Assembly (NCBI GenBank): GCA_037954325.1
Contig: JBBMNZ010000003.1
Location: 22,985,392-23,049,391 of the forward strand
Direction of reading: 5' to 3'
Origin: Fistularia commersonii
Lineage: Eukaryota > Chordata > Actinopteri > Syngnathiformes > Fistulariidae
DNA length: 64,000 nt
Of the stretch, positions 45,331-57,205 are shown one piece after another. The notes beneath the pieces are model-generated. The model was not told the origin of the DNA. It searched no databases and saw only the letters and a program-made list of their open reading frames with translations. Position numbers and translations under genes: made by a program. The stretch's first letter is position 1. Each line of letters begins with the position of its first letter.

Positions 45331-46709
45331 CCTTTCCGACTTATTCCGAACTCCCGCTGGTCCAGAAAGGTTCAGAAGCTCATTTCCAGATCAGGATGAC
45401 AAGGCTTGATGAAGGGGACAAAAAGCGCCCAAAAGACGAAAAAACTCCGCCAAGATTATCCGTCTGACAGCAAGTTGTGAGCCGGTTCACTTACTTGGAG
45501 AGCGCAAAATCCCAGGATGGACGTGTAGAGATCGATGTCTTCCAGTGTACCCGATGAGTCCGGACATCCGAGTCCATCGGCGTCAAAATGAAGCGGCCGA
45601 CAGCTAATGTATGCCGCGGGGACGTGGAAACCTCGTCCAGCAGAGATGCCTCGGAGAGATCCAGCAGGGACCACGTCGCCAAGGTGGAAATCCCAGAAAG
45701 AAGCACTTCCGGGAGCCAAAGGGCAACAGTCCAAAAGGACAGTGGGTCCACCTGGACGCACTGACATGGATACCAATAGATACCAATAGGAGGTCAGAGA
45801 AACGAAGAGATGGCGAAGAGATGAACTGCCGACGCTTCCGACCGGGAACGCCGGCGAACCCTTACTTGGCACAGAAGGAGTTAAGTCTTAAGTCGGGTCA
45901 CTCAAAACCTCGCTATTTTCCCAAAGACTTGCTCTCCAGCTCAGAGGAAGGCTTGTTTTGGTGGAAATTAATTGGTCGGGCCTTGACTGAGTCGCTCTCC
46001 CAAACCCGGCGTCTTTGCGATTCATCCCGCCGTCCCCATCAGGTGTCCGTGGTTGATCTCCCGGGTGGCGGAGAAGCCGTGGCAGAGCAGAGCGGGCATA
46101 CGGCGAGGACAAATTTAGGACACCTTTGACGCTCTCGGCGTCCGAAACGCGTCACCGGATGGCCTTCGGGTTAAAAAAGCCCTTAAACCGGCCGTGCTTT
46201 GTGCGGCTTTCACCTTTGAAGCTAACTCCATCTAATGGAGGATCCGATTTCACCGAGGTGAGCGCGGCGGCGGGAGCGCGTCGATGGGATTTCAGCGCCG
46301 GCGTTTGGTATTTTCGGCCGGTTTTAAGGCTAGTAATGAGCAGTCTGGAGCTGTTCTCTCTAACCCTGCGGTCCCAGGAGAAATCACTCCCGCCACAGGA
46401 GTGTATCGCAGATGCTTTTAGAGGCATTCTAAAGTGCACTAAACACATTATTCGGCTCCGGTGCTTCTCTAATTCTTCTGTCATTTCTTGAATTTGCGGC
46501 CATACCGCGCCGGTTAAAATGATTTGAATACATTTAAAGGGAGCGGTACGAGCAGCGGGGGCATCTGGCAGCGCCGGGGTAATTTAGCCGCGCCTCCGTT
46601 TGACGGTAAATAGAGTTCGCTTTCACGGCCGAACATCAATTGTTGTGACATTTGTCGGGCGCGGACGTACGTCTTCACGCAAATGATCCGCAGGGAAGGA
46701 GGACGAGGA
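45331..46709. other. Unique sequence, no gene seen
   Basis: The overlapping open frames on both strands at 45456-46129 (up to 172 codons) have no domain I recognise, and the opposite strand is also open, which is expected in CpG-rich DNA. 46330-46560 (TAAAATGATTTGAATACATT, AGTGCACTAAACACATTATT) looks like conserved non-coding DNA. Confidence 0.4.
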
Positions 46710-47385
46710 CAGGGGTCGGCAACCCGTAACACCCAAAGAGCCATTTGGACCCGGTTTCCTCGGAAAAGAAAACATCGGGAGCCGCAATTACTTTTTGACG
46801 TCTAAAATGAAGGTACCACTGTATATATTGCTTTTTATTACCTTTACACTTTGTATAAACAAGTGCGTAGTGTGTTGCTTCTGAAATTCACAAAGTATTA
46901 CGGAGAAAATTAAATTTTATTTATGTAACGAACTCATTTTGAGCTTTGGGCTTTCAGAGCGTGTAGCGCGGCCTTGACCTGACTTTAAAAAAAAAAAAAA
47001 AAAAAATTGGGGAAAAAAATCACTGTGTCAGTAAACAATAAAAAATAAAAATTTTCAAAATATCTCCATAAATATTTACTTTACCTGGTTTATGGGACTT
47101 CTGCTCCTGAACTTCTGCGCACAGCATCTGCAAATCGGGACTTTACCGGCTGGCGGGTATACCGGCTTCCGCGAGCGTGACGTTATTTTGAGCGGCGAAA
47201 AATAATAAATATAATTTTATTTTATATTTCAAGATCACAAGAATCTTCCAACATAGAACTAAAAGTTAAAAAAAAAAGGAATTAACACAAATGAAATACA
47301 CCTCAATTAAATATTTATAATTTCTTTTCCAAGCCACTCGGAGCCGCGGTGTAAAGATGAAGGAGTGGCGGGTTGCCGACCCCTG
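46710..47385. mobile_element. hAT non-autonomous transposon, 676 bp
   Basis: The 17-bp terminal inverted repeats CAGGGGTCGGCAACCCG (46710-46726 and, reversed, 47369-47385) are perfect. Flanking 8-bp sequences GACGAGGA (46702-46709) and GACTAGGA (47386-47393) differ at one base, as expected of an old hAT target-site duplication. Subterminal AGAGCCATTTGG and CGGAGCCGCGG words fit Charlie-like hAT elements. The interior is AT-rich with an A tract near 46987-47006 and no transposase. Confidence 0.93.
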
Positions 47386-47393
47386 GACTAGGA

Positions 47394-47814
47394 GAACTCT
47401 TGGACTCGGAGGTGTTTGTCCGCATGAAATGCATCGGTTTTTGCACAGTCATATCTGACCTACATACTCAGAAAACAAAGACGGATGGGTCGATGTGTTA
47501 AAAACCGGAAATGCGTTGACCCTCAACTTTCCGAGTCGCCTCCGGGCAAATCCTAAATCACGAGATTTGGGACGCCGTCGTTCCGTTCGGGGATGAAAAG
47601 GCCGCGGAAGCCGATGCCGCAAACCGCCGTTTGTCAGCCCTGGTGGAGCTTCTCGCCGCCGCGGCCACGGACGTCATCCCCAGTGACTGTCCGCCGGCTT
47701 AAAAAAAGATTCTCATTACTTTTCTATCCATATTCACCGGAGAACCCACACATGAGCCGTGGGGAAATGCACCGTAACACACAGACGTATATAGACTCTC
47801 TCTATATATAAAGA
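47394..47814. other. Unique spacer
   Basis: No gene. GC-rich around 47590-47700, with a CTCTCTATATATA word near 47797. Confidence 0.4.
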
Positions 47815-48215
47815 AAGGCGAAGGACAGAGGAGTTCTAAGAACCATCCGGCTCGAATTTCCTTCTGGGAACTCCCCTCTTCCAGGGGAACTTTTAAGTTT
47901 CACAATAAAAGGCATCCTTTAGCAGCACACTCAAAACAAAGCACACCTTTTCTCCCCGCTCTGTTAGCTAACTCCGGACTTATTTCGGTGACGACGTTGA
48001 TATTCCAATCACCGATGACTAAGATAGTTATCTTTAAAATGCCACTCCACAGCGTGCGAGAAGTGGTTCATGAGTTGGACCGATCGCCAAGCACCTGAGT
48101 CGCTCGAGTTCCTATGAATCCGTGGCAGGAGCAAAAATGTGTCCTAAGAACTGTCGTACCTCTGCTGTCCAAACGCACAAAGAACCATCCCGGTTTCTGT
48201 AAAGGTCCCGCAGTG
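47815..48215 (-). mobile_element. Myb/SANT-derived repeat, copy D, reverse orientation
   Basis: On the plus strand it reads CCGGCTCGAATTTCCTTCTG, CCAGGGGAACTTTTAAG, CTGTTAGCTAACTCCGGACT and CGTTGATATTCC, matching copy F in order. Most of the Myb/SANT segment is deleted; only its end (the reverse of GGAATATCAACG) remains. Confidence 0.65.
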
Positions 48216-48448
48216 CGAAAGGGACGACAGGAAGTTTGGAAGGCTACATGTGGACGACGGCTTTTTTTTTAATATTTGCCGGATGTACTTTACTTTTGTT
48301 TGTAGTTGTTTTTTGGAAACTTTTCTTGCTCTTCATGATGCCTCCTGAGCACAAGCCAGTCTCATCACGCAGTGCTGTATGTGTCCGACGTACAGCAAAA
48401 TTGCGTTTTGAGAACAAAAGTAGGAACAATCGTGAGTCCCCCAAATTA
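48216..48448. other. Unclassified sequence left of the Tc1 MITE
   Basis: AT-rich sequence with a frame that could belong with 48811-49215 if the MITE split a single older element. No identification. Confidence 0.3.
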
Positions 48449-48810
48449 TACACTGCTCCAAAAAATAAAGGGAACACTTAAAAAACACATCCTAGATCTA
48501 AATGAATGAAATATTCTTATGAAATACTTTGCTCTTGACACAGTTGAATGTGCTGACAACAAAATCACACAAAAATGATCAATGGAAATCAATTGCATCA
48601 ACCCACGGAGGTCTGGATTAGGAATCACACTCAAAATTAAAGTGTAAAAACAAACTCCGGGCTGATCCAACTTTGATGTAATGTCCTTAAAACAAGTCAA
48701 AATGAATGTGTGTTGCTTCCTGAGTGGACACTATGATTTCACAGAAGTGTGATTGACTTGGGGTTTCATTGTGTTGTTCAAGTGTTCCCTTTATTTTTTT
48801 GAGCAGTATA
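48449..48810 (-). mobile_element. Tc1/mariner MITE, internally deleted
   Basis: The ends read CACTGCTCCAAAAAATAAAG on the left and, reversed, TACTGCTCAAAAAAATAAAG on the right, both continuing GGAACACTT, with TA at the borders. The interior (AAACAAGTCAAAATGAATGT; GATTTCACAGAAGTGTGATT) corresponds, in reverse, to the non-coding ends of a widespread fish and lamprey Tc1-like element. The whole transposase gene is missing, so only end and UTR sequence is retained. Well preserved, hence probably young. Confidence 0.92.
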
Positions 48811-49215
48811 GTTGGATATTGTCTATATCTGGATCTTATTTTGGAAAAACGACTGTTTCCGCCTTTGCCTTTGCTCTCAGCTACCACAAGCTAGCTCTTG
48901 AAAACAAATGTCCAACACCAAAAACGGCTGTAGAGCTTTTTCAAGAGGAAACGCTGAGACGGCAGAAGCGTCGCACCAGACAGCCAGCAAAAAGAAAGCT
49001 GCATTTAAAAAAAAACCCATCAAGATTCCTGTCTTAAGTTACGGATTCATCGCAACAGGTGACACACAAGCTTGGCTGTTTTTCATTCGAATTCAATGCT
49101 ACCTGATGAAGAATTTTTTGAAAGAAAAAAACAGTCAACATGAAGAACCAAAGCAGTTATTAAGGGTCCCCATATTAGTGATATTATTATCATGTAAAAA
49201 TATTGAATTATAGAC
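48811..49215 (+). other. Unidentified lysine/arginine-rich frame next to the Tc1 MITE
   Basis: An open stretch downstream of the MITE encodes FALSYHKLALENKCPTPKTA, then LFQEETLRRQKRRTRQPAKR and a Lys-rich run. It stops near 49035 and the next part is open in another frame (GFIATGDTQAWLFFIRIQCY). This looks like a broken coding remnant, perhaps of a transposon into which the MITE inserted, but I do not recognise the family. Confidence 0.35.
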
Positions 49216-51242
49216 GGATTAAATACTGTCATTAAATACTGTTTTTATTATTTGAACCCCTGTGCCTCTAACCGGTCCGCAGAAATATATTCACGCGTAA
49301 AACCGGACCACTTGTCGATGTTGTCTTGGGATAAACGTTTACATCGGTGAACAAATAACCGAACCTGGTCTTTGAGCAACTCTTGTTGTCGCTGCGCCTT
49401 GAATGTCTGGAGGGCCAACGCGGCGCAAGTTTACTCAACTCGGGAATCCATGCGACGACACATGTCGGGTATGAGGCCCTTTCAGTGGGCGCGTCGAAGC
49501 TTTTGATCGCATTCAGGAAGTAGCGGGATGTTGTTTTTCTGGACAAGAGCAGTCTGTTGAGAGCGCGGTCACTGGGTGAGGATATTGGTCGCCGCCGCTG
49601 CCGCCCCCCCCCCCCCCCTCATTCACACGGCGTGCTCGCGGGCGCCGAGGCCGGTCGCCCGGCAACCGTTAAAATGTTTAGGGGAAATTCCTACGCGGTC
49701 ACGCTCACTTAAACGCCGAAAACGATTCCAATTATTTACCTTTTTTTCTTCTGTACGGGTCGCCTTAGATACGAGCCTAGATGCTTTATTTTCTCCCACA
49801 CGCTCCTCACGCCTCTCCGGAGAGCCGGATCCGCATTTCTGCCGGTCATTTAAGCGTCTGTCTCTGGATAAGAAACGCTGGAAGCTAATTAATGACATCT
49901 GAGAACGGCGTGCCAGCGCGGCCCAGTGTCCTCACAGTGTGGGACTTGTTCGGCGGGGAGGGGGGGGGGGGGGGGGGGGGGCGGCGGGCGCGAAGGGAAA
50001 GTAAATGAATCGGAGCGGGGCGCCGATCGAACGAAGGAGGGGCGCGGACGGGCCCGAGCGGAGGGGAGGGATAGTTCCAGAGAGTCCGGTTGGGTCCGGC
50101 CCCGGGCGCCCGCGGTCCCCTGTTTACACACAGCGAAATTTCAGACAATTTCACAGCTCCCCTTTTCAGCGGCTGCTGAAAAGGGGGGACGGATCCCTTC
50201 CTGGTTACTCGCCCTCGCTCCGGCGAGAGCCGTCGCTATCATGGGAAAATCCGAACCTTTGGCACAAGCGGCCGGGTTTACCTCCCGGCGTCGCGCCGCG
50301 GCCCGATTTGCAAACAGCGGCCTTCCCCTGCGTGACGCCTGTGAAATCTGTGTGTGCGCGTGAGGCTCTGGGAGCGCATTGTCGGGAGTTAAATCAAACA
50401 GGACCCCCTCATTCAAGGGGGGGGGTCGGCTCCGCGGCTACGGGTCCGTTTGCATTCATGTGCCGCTTTCGCCCGGCGTCCAGCGGGAGCGTCGCTGTGT
50501 TTGCGCCGCGCCGGGAAGAATGTATACCGCATTGTTCCTTATACGCGGCCTGACCCCGTGGGTGCCATGGCGACAAAAACCTTCTTCTTCTTAATCAGAC
50601 AAGAGGGCCCAGAGGGCAACGTGGCACACCGCCACCCCTGCCCGGCCAGGATGAATGAGAGCGGGGAGGACGATGGTGAAAGAGTTGATGTGACAGCGAA
50701 AGGGATGCATGGGAGAACGGGGATCCTGCCAAAAAAGGGGGAGAAAAGCGAGAACTTGACTCTGCCCGCACTGTATTTCACCCGTACGAGCGAGGGTCCG
50801 GCTTCTTTCTGATGTAAATGGCCTTCAACTAGATCTGGTGAAGGCCCGCGGGGGGGCGGAGGGGGGCGGAGAGGCTCCTCACGCCTCGTCCCAGGTGTCT
50901 CATTACACCGAGAGCGTCCCGGCGTCGGGGGGGACGGCGCTCAGCTGATCCCTGCCGAACTCCCCGGACGGCCTTTCCTTGCAGAGGCAGCTGCAAAAAC
51001 TCCCCGGCATCCTGTCAGAGGTTTTTACATATATGCATGTGTGTGTGTGTGTGTGTGTGAGTGTGTGTGTGTGTGTGTTTACACATCCCGAGCCGGCTGA
51101 TTAAAAGCGGTCGGCTGTGAATGCGGGCGCAAACATACCCGACGCATGTTTGAGGACGCGGTGAGACGCGCTCGCGGCGGGCGGAGCTTCATTCTTTGAG
51201 AAGTGAGAATGCAATGCATCCTGATCCCCTGATCTCCTCTGA

Positions 51243-51280
<38 letters not shown>

Positions 51281-51371
51281 ATTTGGCAGCACTGGTGTTT
51301 GAATGTTGACAACATGGAGATATTGCAACACCAGCTTAACAAGGATTTTATTTTGGTAGGAGCAAAATATT

Positions 51372-51403
<32 letters not shown>

Positions 51404-51799
51404 TGTATATATGTGTGTGTGTTTTTGATGAAAAAAATTAAACACACCTCTATCTGTCCCATTCCTTCCCTCTCTTGGAGAAACCCTAGATTAGCCATCT
51501 GTCAGTCTCACCACTTCTTCCTTTTCTAGCTGTAAAACTTCAAGCCAGCTAGCAGGAAGGCCCTGTCCTTCCCTGAGACAAACCCAAACATTTTTTTTTT
51601 TTTTTTTGCAAACATTTCTAAATCTTGCGCCATAAATAAACACACACGAGTAAAAGTTGCCGTTCCCACCGAACGGCCGATATCCTGCAGCCACCGCAGC
51701 TGCCGCCCATCACGCTTTTCTTCATCCTATTGCTTCTCCAAGAGCCGACGGTCGCGCCTCAACAAAGCTGTCAGAAGCCTGTCAGGACGACGAGAGCGT

Positions 51800-51834
<35 letters not shown>

Positions 51835-52309
51835 TTCTGCAGATTTCCCGTCGTGGACGTTAATTGTGCCAGTTGTCTGCACCTGTTTCCCTTGTTTGTC
51901 TCCACCTGTTCCTCATTCCCAGTTCATACATGTTGTTTGAATCCCTTAGTGGGGGTAACTTCTTCCCCCTTTTAGCACAGCCAGGCCTCCGTCTACATCC
52001 TGAACCTCTGGGGTTTCAGAGTTATGTCACGATTTCCCATGAATTTAATCAGAAAGTCTTTGCGTCGTTGAAAGAGATTTTTTAAGGACACCAGTTGGTG
52101 GAGAAATCCGCGCGATAAGAGCTAGGCGGCTTTGTTTACATTTGCCGGTTGTACGCTATATCGGATTGTGCTACATTGGCTTTCTTTTGTTTTTGTTGCA
52201 TTTTTTTGGGAACCCCACGCGGAAGTGAGACTCTTCTGACGGAGGAGCTTTGAAGAAAAGGGACGCCATCGCCATGGAAGTGAAATAAGATATGATAAAA
52301 CGCTCAGAT
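49216..52309. other. Unique and simple-repeat sequence, no gene seen
   Basis: Poly-C at 49604-49618, a 22-base G tract at 49960-49981, TG at 51039-51079, CA at 51244-51278, TG at 51372-51399, a T tract near 51591-51607, and CCG units at 51801-51833. 50000-50550 is CpG-rich with overlapping frames up to 182 codons but no recognisable domain. Confidence 0.4.
51801..51833. repeat. CCG trinucleotide repeat, 11 units
   Basis: Pure CCG units. In one frame this gives poly-Pro and in another poly-Arg, which explains the frames seen there. Confidence 0.97.
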
Positions 52310-52804
52310 CAGGGGTGGGCGACATTTTTGGCTCAGGGGCCGCATTGACTTTTAAAATTCGACACACGGGTCGGGTCAGGACAAGATACCGTGCATAGCA
52401 AAAAAAACGCATTTGTTAACAGGACGTATCTGACTCGTTCGACATTTGTCTGAACATTGTCTGACATTTGCTTTGAAAATATAACCAGCTTGGTTATATT
52501 TGTAAGGCTCTTACGTTTGCTTGCATTTCGTGCACAAACTGTTTTTTCCCTTGTAGCTTCACCGTTCAGCTGATTCATATGTGTCAGTGTGTCCACGGTA
52601 AAAGCTAAATCACAGAGCCGATCTGTGTCATTCGGCTCAAGTAGCTCCAAAAATGACATAATCTCTTGTTTGTACTCCCACATTCATGATCCGATCATTC
52701 AATAGTTCACATCAAGTACTAATACTGTACCAATCTTTGGGGGGCCGGATAAAAAAGACCAGCGGGCCGGTTGTGGCCCCCGGGCCGTAGTTTGCCCGGC
52801 CCTG
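52310..52804 (-). mobile_element. hAT transposon remnant, 495 bp
   Basis: The ends CAGGGGTGGGC (52310-52320) and GCCCGGCCCTG (ending 52804) are imperfect inverted repeats. The flanking 8-bp sequences GCTCAGAT (52302-52309) and GCTTAGAT (52805-52812) differ at one base, as for an aged hAT target duplication. Subterminal GGGGCCGCA and GCGGGCCGG words match the GGCCGCA-rich ends of Charlie-type hAT elements. A transposase fragment on the minus strand is listed separately. Confidence 0.93.
52333..52683 (-). pseudogene. hAT transposase C-terminal fragment
   Basis: The minus-strand frame (117 codons) contains RLCDLAFTVDTLTHMNQLN, which matches the CDLAFLTDITSHMNDLN-type motif of hAT transposases and of their domesticated relatives (the GTF2IRD2, ZBED5 and SCAND3-like group). 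The zinc-finger N terminus, the catalytic acidic residues and the C-terminal dimerisation part are missing. After the motif the expected L-G-K-G region is altered (NGEATREKTVCA). The open frame probably survives by chance. Non-functional. Confidence 0.85.
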
Positions 52805-52812
52805 GCTTAGAT

Positions 52813-54539
52813 AACACGGACGAACAGTGACCGGCTCCTCAGACTCCACGGTGTTAGCTAGGCGATTTAGCTCCGAATGGTGAAAATCGTGTTACGTAGC
52901 ACCGTGGGAACGGAATTCTGATGTACGTCAGTGGTTCCTGCTCTACTGGTTTGTCGCACTGGTACTGATTTTGACCGGTGCAGAAACCTTGGACGGATCC
53001 CGGCGCAGAGACAGAGGGTGGATGAGGGTCGATATTGGGAGCACTAAGGATCTATCGCTAACAATAACGGTAGCGCTAGCAGTTACACGCTAATAGCTGA
53101 GACGATACAATAGTAACAATGATGGACACCTGCTTAGCATGCAGCACCAGATCAACCCAGGACCCTACGACATGAGGGACCCCGAGGACTCGGTAGAAGA
53201 CATGAGGTTACGATCGTGCACTGATGGAGATAAGTAAAGTCAACCTAGGAGGAGCGGGATGGTGAGAAGTGCATCATGGGATATCCCTCAGCAGAACAAG
53301 CCTATGGCAGCACTAGGGGCTAGCCTGGCGCTAACGATGAGCGTTCTGAAAAAGAAATATTTTAAGCCGATGCTTTTAGAAAGAGGGCCGGGATCGGAAG
53401 ACGGTTCCACGGAAGAGGCGCTCGGTAGCCGAAGGTAACGTTGAGAAGGAAAGCATACTCAGCTCCTGCGAACGCGGGTTTATTTTCATACCGGGAGCGG
53501 AAAATGGAGATCTAATCGCGAGTAATTAGCTGGAGCTCACATGGAGCTCCAGGTGTGAAGGCGCCGCGCTGGAGTCTGATGACGGGTCCGGAGGAAAAGC
53601 CCCGCGGTGAATCCTACAGAAGCGAGAAATTGAAAACAAGAGCTTTCGCGCGACGGTTCAGGGATCCGTCACCTCGTTGCCCGGTGAGCCGAGCGAGCAG
53701 GTGAGCTACCGCTGCCGGATCCGGTGGATGTTCTCTCATCTGCATGTGGTCGGCGCAGGGGGCGGTGTAGCCGCGGGGGGAGCGCATCGATCGCTCTCAG
53801 CATCAAACAGAGGCAGCAGCTGCGAGACAGCGGGAGGGCTCGGTGATATCGAAGCCGACGAGTGGACTTCTTCTCCCATTCTCTCCTCCGGCTCGTCCCC
53901 CCGCCCTCGGCTTCCCACTCGACCCCCCTCCGAACCCCCAACCCCGCCACTCCTTTCTCGGCAGTGATCAGAAGGCCGGCGAGATGAACAGAGGAGGGGA
54001 GGAGAAGGGGGAGCTCTTCGTCTGCAGGGCATTAATAAGCATGGCTCTTGGCAAGGAGGCGCTTCCTACATTCCCACACAAACCCACGTGCACAAACACT
54101 CACGCACCGATTCACCCGCACACACACACACACACACACTCGCGCTCGGTGATGGTTGGCCACCGGCCAGCGCCTCCCCCCGGGTTGAAAAGAGGGGATG
54201 TGTAGTACAGACTGCAGCAGGGAACGGCTGTCTGAGGCAACGGAGGAGGGTTTGTGGAGTGGCCGAGCCAGTGTGGGACAGTCCATTATCCGTGCACCCC
54301 CGTTCTGCATTTCAATGACCCAGAAAGAGAGGGGGGGCGGCGTGTCAAACAACAGGCGAAGGCTTCATCTCCCGACAGTCAGATGTGTCTGCACATCCAG
54401 AAGTCGGCGGCGAGATTCCCAAATCGGGGGCTGCGTGAGAGCGGAGATGTGTTTTTCTCTGCTAATGACCTCCCCTGTCATTCATCTCATCTGCAACAAC
54501 ATGCTGATGGTGCTGGCAGGAGCTGAACGGGGAGCTGGC
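52813..54539. other. Unique sequence, no gene seen
   Basis: 53660-54000 is CpG-rich and C-rich. CA repeat at 54119-54139. Open frames near 53677-54205 and 54198-54725 have no recognisable domain. AGCTAGGCG, CGCTAGC and GCTAATAGC words recur at 52850-53100. Confidence 0.4.
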
Positions 54540-55480
54540 CCGACCACCGCCAACAATAGCCGCTTTAGAACCGCAGGAACCTTTGCAGCTCCAAGAACCT
54601 TTTCAGGAAGTGGGCTATTTCTGGGCCCATTGGGACGGCACAGGAACCAGGGGAGTTTGGACCTCAGTGCCCAGAACCATTTAAGCTCCCACTCCGAGGC
54701 ACGGCTTCCAGGGGAACTCATGTGAGTTGGAGCTTAGAACTTATAAGCCATGGCCATTATCAGAAGCTTCTTGCGGAGCGCCATTTTCCAAAAAACTATG
54801 GTCTCTGGTCAGTTCTTTTCTTGCAACAAAATGGACGTAACCGATGAGAAATTGAGTCCCAAAGAGGTCTGAGCTCTTCACACTCGCAGTAGAACATCAA
54901 CATTTTGACCAAAATAGCTAACGGCAGGGTTCCTCACACAATACAGGAAGAAAATGAATACACTTCACCACATCTGATAGTCTGTTGTTTTCATGCCCAA
55001 TGTGCAGAACATGTATGCTGCAGCGACTTCACTCTCCATGTTGTCTGTGTCGTCTCCTTCCCACCGCGCAGATTACGTATGTTTTGGTGACTTTGCTCTC
55101 CATGTTGTCCTTGTCATCTTCTTCCCGTCGCGCAGAACATGTATGCTGCGGCAACTTCACTCCATGTTGTCCGTGTCGTCGTCTCTCCACGGCGCAGAAC
55201 ATGTATGCTGCGGTGACTTTGCTCTCCATGTTGTCCGTGTCATCTTCATCCCACGGCACAGAATATGTATGCGGCAGCGACTTTGCTCTCTGTGTCATCT
55301 TCTTCCCACGGCGCAGAACATGTATGCTGCAGCGACTTTGCTCTCCATGTTGTCCGTGTTGTCTTCCTCTTCTTTGCAAAGGTTTGTTTTTGAGGCGTGG
55401 CGCTCAAGGACCCCCCTACCTGAGGGAATGCAAAGGCTCCCCTGGAGGAGGCTAGTTCCTGGGCCATTAGCTTACCGCCC
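54540..55480 (+). mobile_element. Myb/SANT-derived repeat, copy E, with expanded minisatellite
   Basis: The longest copy. It runs GCAGCTCCAAGAACCTTTTC near 54586, AGCTCCCACTCCGAGGCACG near 54685, TAAGCCATGGCCATTATC near 54743, the remnant AAAATGGACGTAACCGATGA at 54829, the minisatellite (55004-55377), and CCCCTGGAGGAGGCTAGTTC near 55439. The Myb/SANT part reads MDVTDEKLSPKEV, then an in-frame stop. The overall order matches copies A and C. Confidence 0.75.
55004..55377 (+). repeat. Minisatellite, 7 units of 55-64 bp
   Basis: Units start at about 55004, 55068, 55132, 55194, 55257, 55313 and end near 55377. The consensus carries GCAGAACATGTATGCTGC and CTCTCCATGTTGTCCGTG. In copies A, B and C the same segment is present once, so the array was expanded inside this copy. 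It creates a 204-codon open frame on the plus strand that is not a gene. Confidence 0.93.
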
Positions 55481-57205
55481 CTGCGTGCCCGGTTATCTGA
55501 CAACATCCGCTGCACCATGTGGAAAGATCCCGAGGCGGAGCAGCCGGCGGGGAAAGTTCCCGCGAGCAGGGGAGTTAACGAACGGGAGATTTACTTTGAC
55601 TGTCTGAGTAACTAAACACCGATTATCTGGAGGGTCGTTCAGTGTGGACACAACCAGTGTCGCCGTGGGAGGGGAGTGGCGGAGGCGGTAGTATAAATAC
55701 CTTACATCCGAAGTGTGATATAATCAAGAGAGATGCTCCTCAGAAGTGATGGAGAGACTGTTCTTCACCTCAGGGGAGTCGTCTTATTGTGAGCCGACTG
55801 GAACAGATTTAATTTATTATCGATCTCCGGGTTCCTCCGGACCCATTTGTACAAGGAGGAGAGCGGAAATGCCCTTCGCTGTCTGTCCCGTCGTTAAAGA
55901 GCTCTTTTGGGAGGAAGGTGAGGGGTAATTAGAAAATACAGCCTTGAATTGTTGAGCTTACCTGCTGCTTGGACGTCACCTGTCACCTTGACGTCAGCTT
56001 CTCATGTTGACGAGCTATTTAGCAACAACAGGTGTTCTCTGGTCAACTGATTGACCAACCGGAGACGCCGGTTAGCCCGCTAGCCCGCTAGCCCGCTAGC
56101 CCGCTAGCTTCTGCTTGCTAGTCAGATTTTAAATGGCGGCCACTCGTTTTGAGCACCTATCTCCATTTCTACGTCTCTTACGGTCTGGTTTCGCGCAGCG
56201 TCTTTGCAAACTACAAACCCATGTCAATGCCCATGCTAGCCCATGCTAACCCATGCTAATTACAATGGATAGAATGGGTGTAGCCTCCCATTGGGAAGTT
56301 TAATCCCACCCCGAGAAAGACATCGAACCCCAAGTTTTTTCCCGATGACCTCGCATAGCGGCTCTGCCCCCATTGGATGATAGAGGATAAGGGCTCATTC
56401 ATGCTAAGCTACGTCCTTTCATACATAGTAATTTCCGTCGCCATGGTTGCCACGCCAAACCTCCGCTAGAGGGCATGGCCGAGTTTACAAAAAGAATCGG
56501 GACCGTTCCCTCGGTACGGATCGCCGGAGCAAAGATGGCGGCCGAAGCGCCGCTCGCAGAGGTCGACACCGGCGTACAGATCGATTTGTTTCCCCAAATC
56601 ATAAATAATTCATTCGAACGCAGGAATCTGATTTCACCCAGAATAAAAAAACAAGATGGCGAATACGTAGGAATAAATGTGTGTCTAAACTTTGTGTCTC
56701 ATTGGAATTCTGAGAAAGTAGAGAATTTCCTCTCCCTAATAAATCAAAATAACCGAATCCCCGGGTTTATTCGGTGTTAAACAACACTGTTCGCATTAAT
56801 CCGTCCTCCACAATGGCAGATTACACGGGCCAGATTAGAAGAACCCGACGGTGTCATCCACGTTCTGGCGCCGAGGGGCCGCCAACGTCTCATGGCTGCT
56901 CAGGGAGGGCCGGGGAGCGACACTCCTCCCGTTGTTCCCTTGTCTTTCTCCACCCTGAACCGGATTACAATGCAGATCATTGTTGTTTTGCACACACACA
57001 CACACACACACACACAGGGACACACATGCGGGCGTGACGACCAGCCGCGTTTTTCCCGTACTTATTCCAACGTGCGGCACTTCATTATCGCGCCCCCACC
57101 GGATCCGCCGCGCATAAACACGGCCATTAATGAGCGCGACCAACCCGGCGCCGCCGCGCTTTGATCTGTGTGAAGGATCCGGAGATTATTATTCATAATC
57201 TCCGC
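55481..57205. other. Unique sequence, no gene seen
   Basis: Contains an octamer repeat at 56079-56107, CCATGCTAGC-type words at 56228-56262, and CA units at 56991-57016. The 101-codon frame starting at 56475 (MAEFTKRIGTVPSVRIAGAK) has no domain I recognise and its 3' half is AT-rich. 56580-56780 might be conserved non-coding DNA. Confidence 0.4.
56079..56107. repeat. GCTAGCCC octamer repeat
   Basis: About four head-to-tail GCTAGCCC copies, followed by GCTAGCTTCTGCTTGCTAG. Related GCTAGC words recur across the window. Confidence 0.9.

Noticed and set aside
45456..46129. Overlapping open frames of 138-172 codons on both strands
   Set aside because: Both strands are open in CpG-rich DNA, there is no recognisable domain, and no splice or codon pattern favours one strand.
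50005..50553. 182-codon open frame in a CpG-rich block
   Set aside because: Composition is Arg/Pro/Gly-rich as expected from GC-rich DNA, and competing frames on both strands are equally open.
54993..55607. 204-codon open frame, the longest in the window
   Set aside because: It exists because the 55-64-bp minisatellite keeps the frame open; the protein is a repeat of MYAA-type and SMLSVSS-type segments with no recognisable domain.
56475..56780. 101-codon frame starting MAEFTKRIGTVPS
   Set aside because: No recognised domain and no splice or promoter evidence; kept only as unique sequence.
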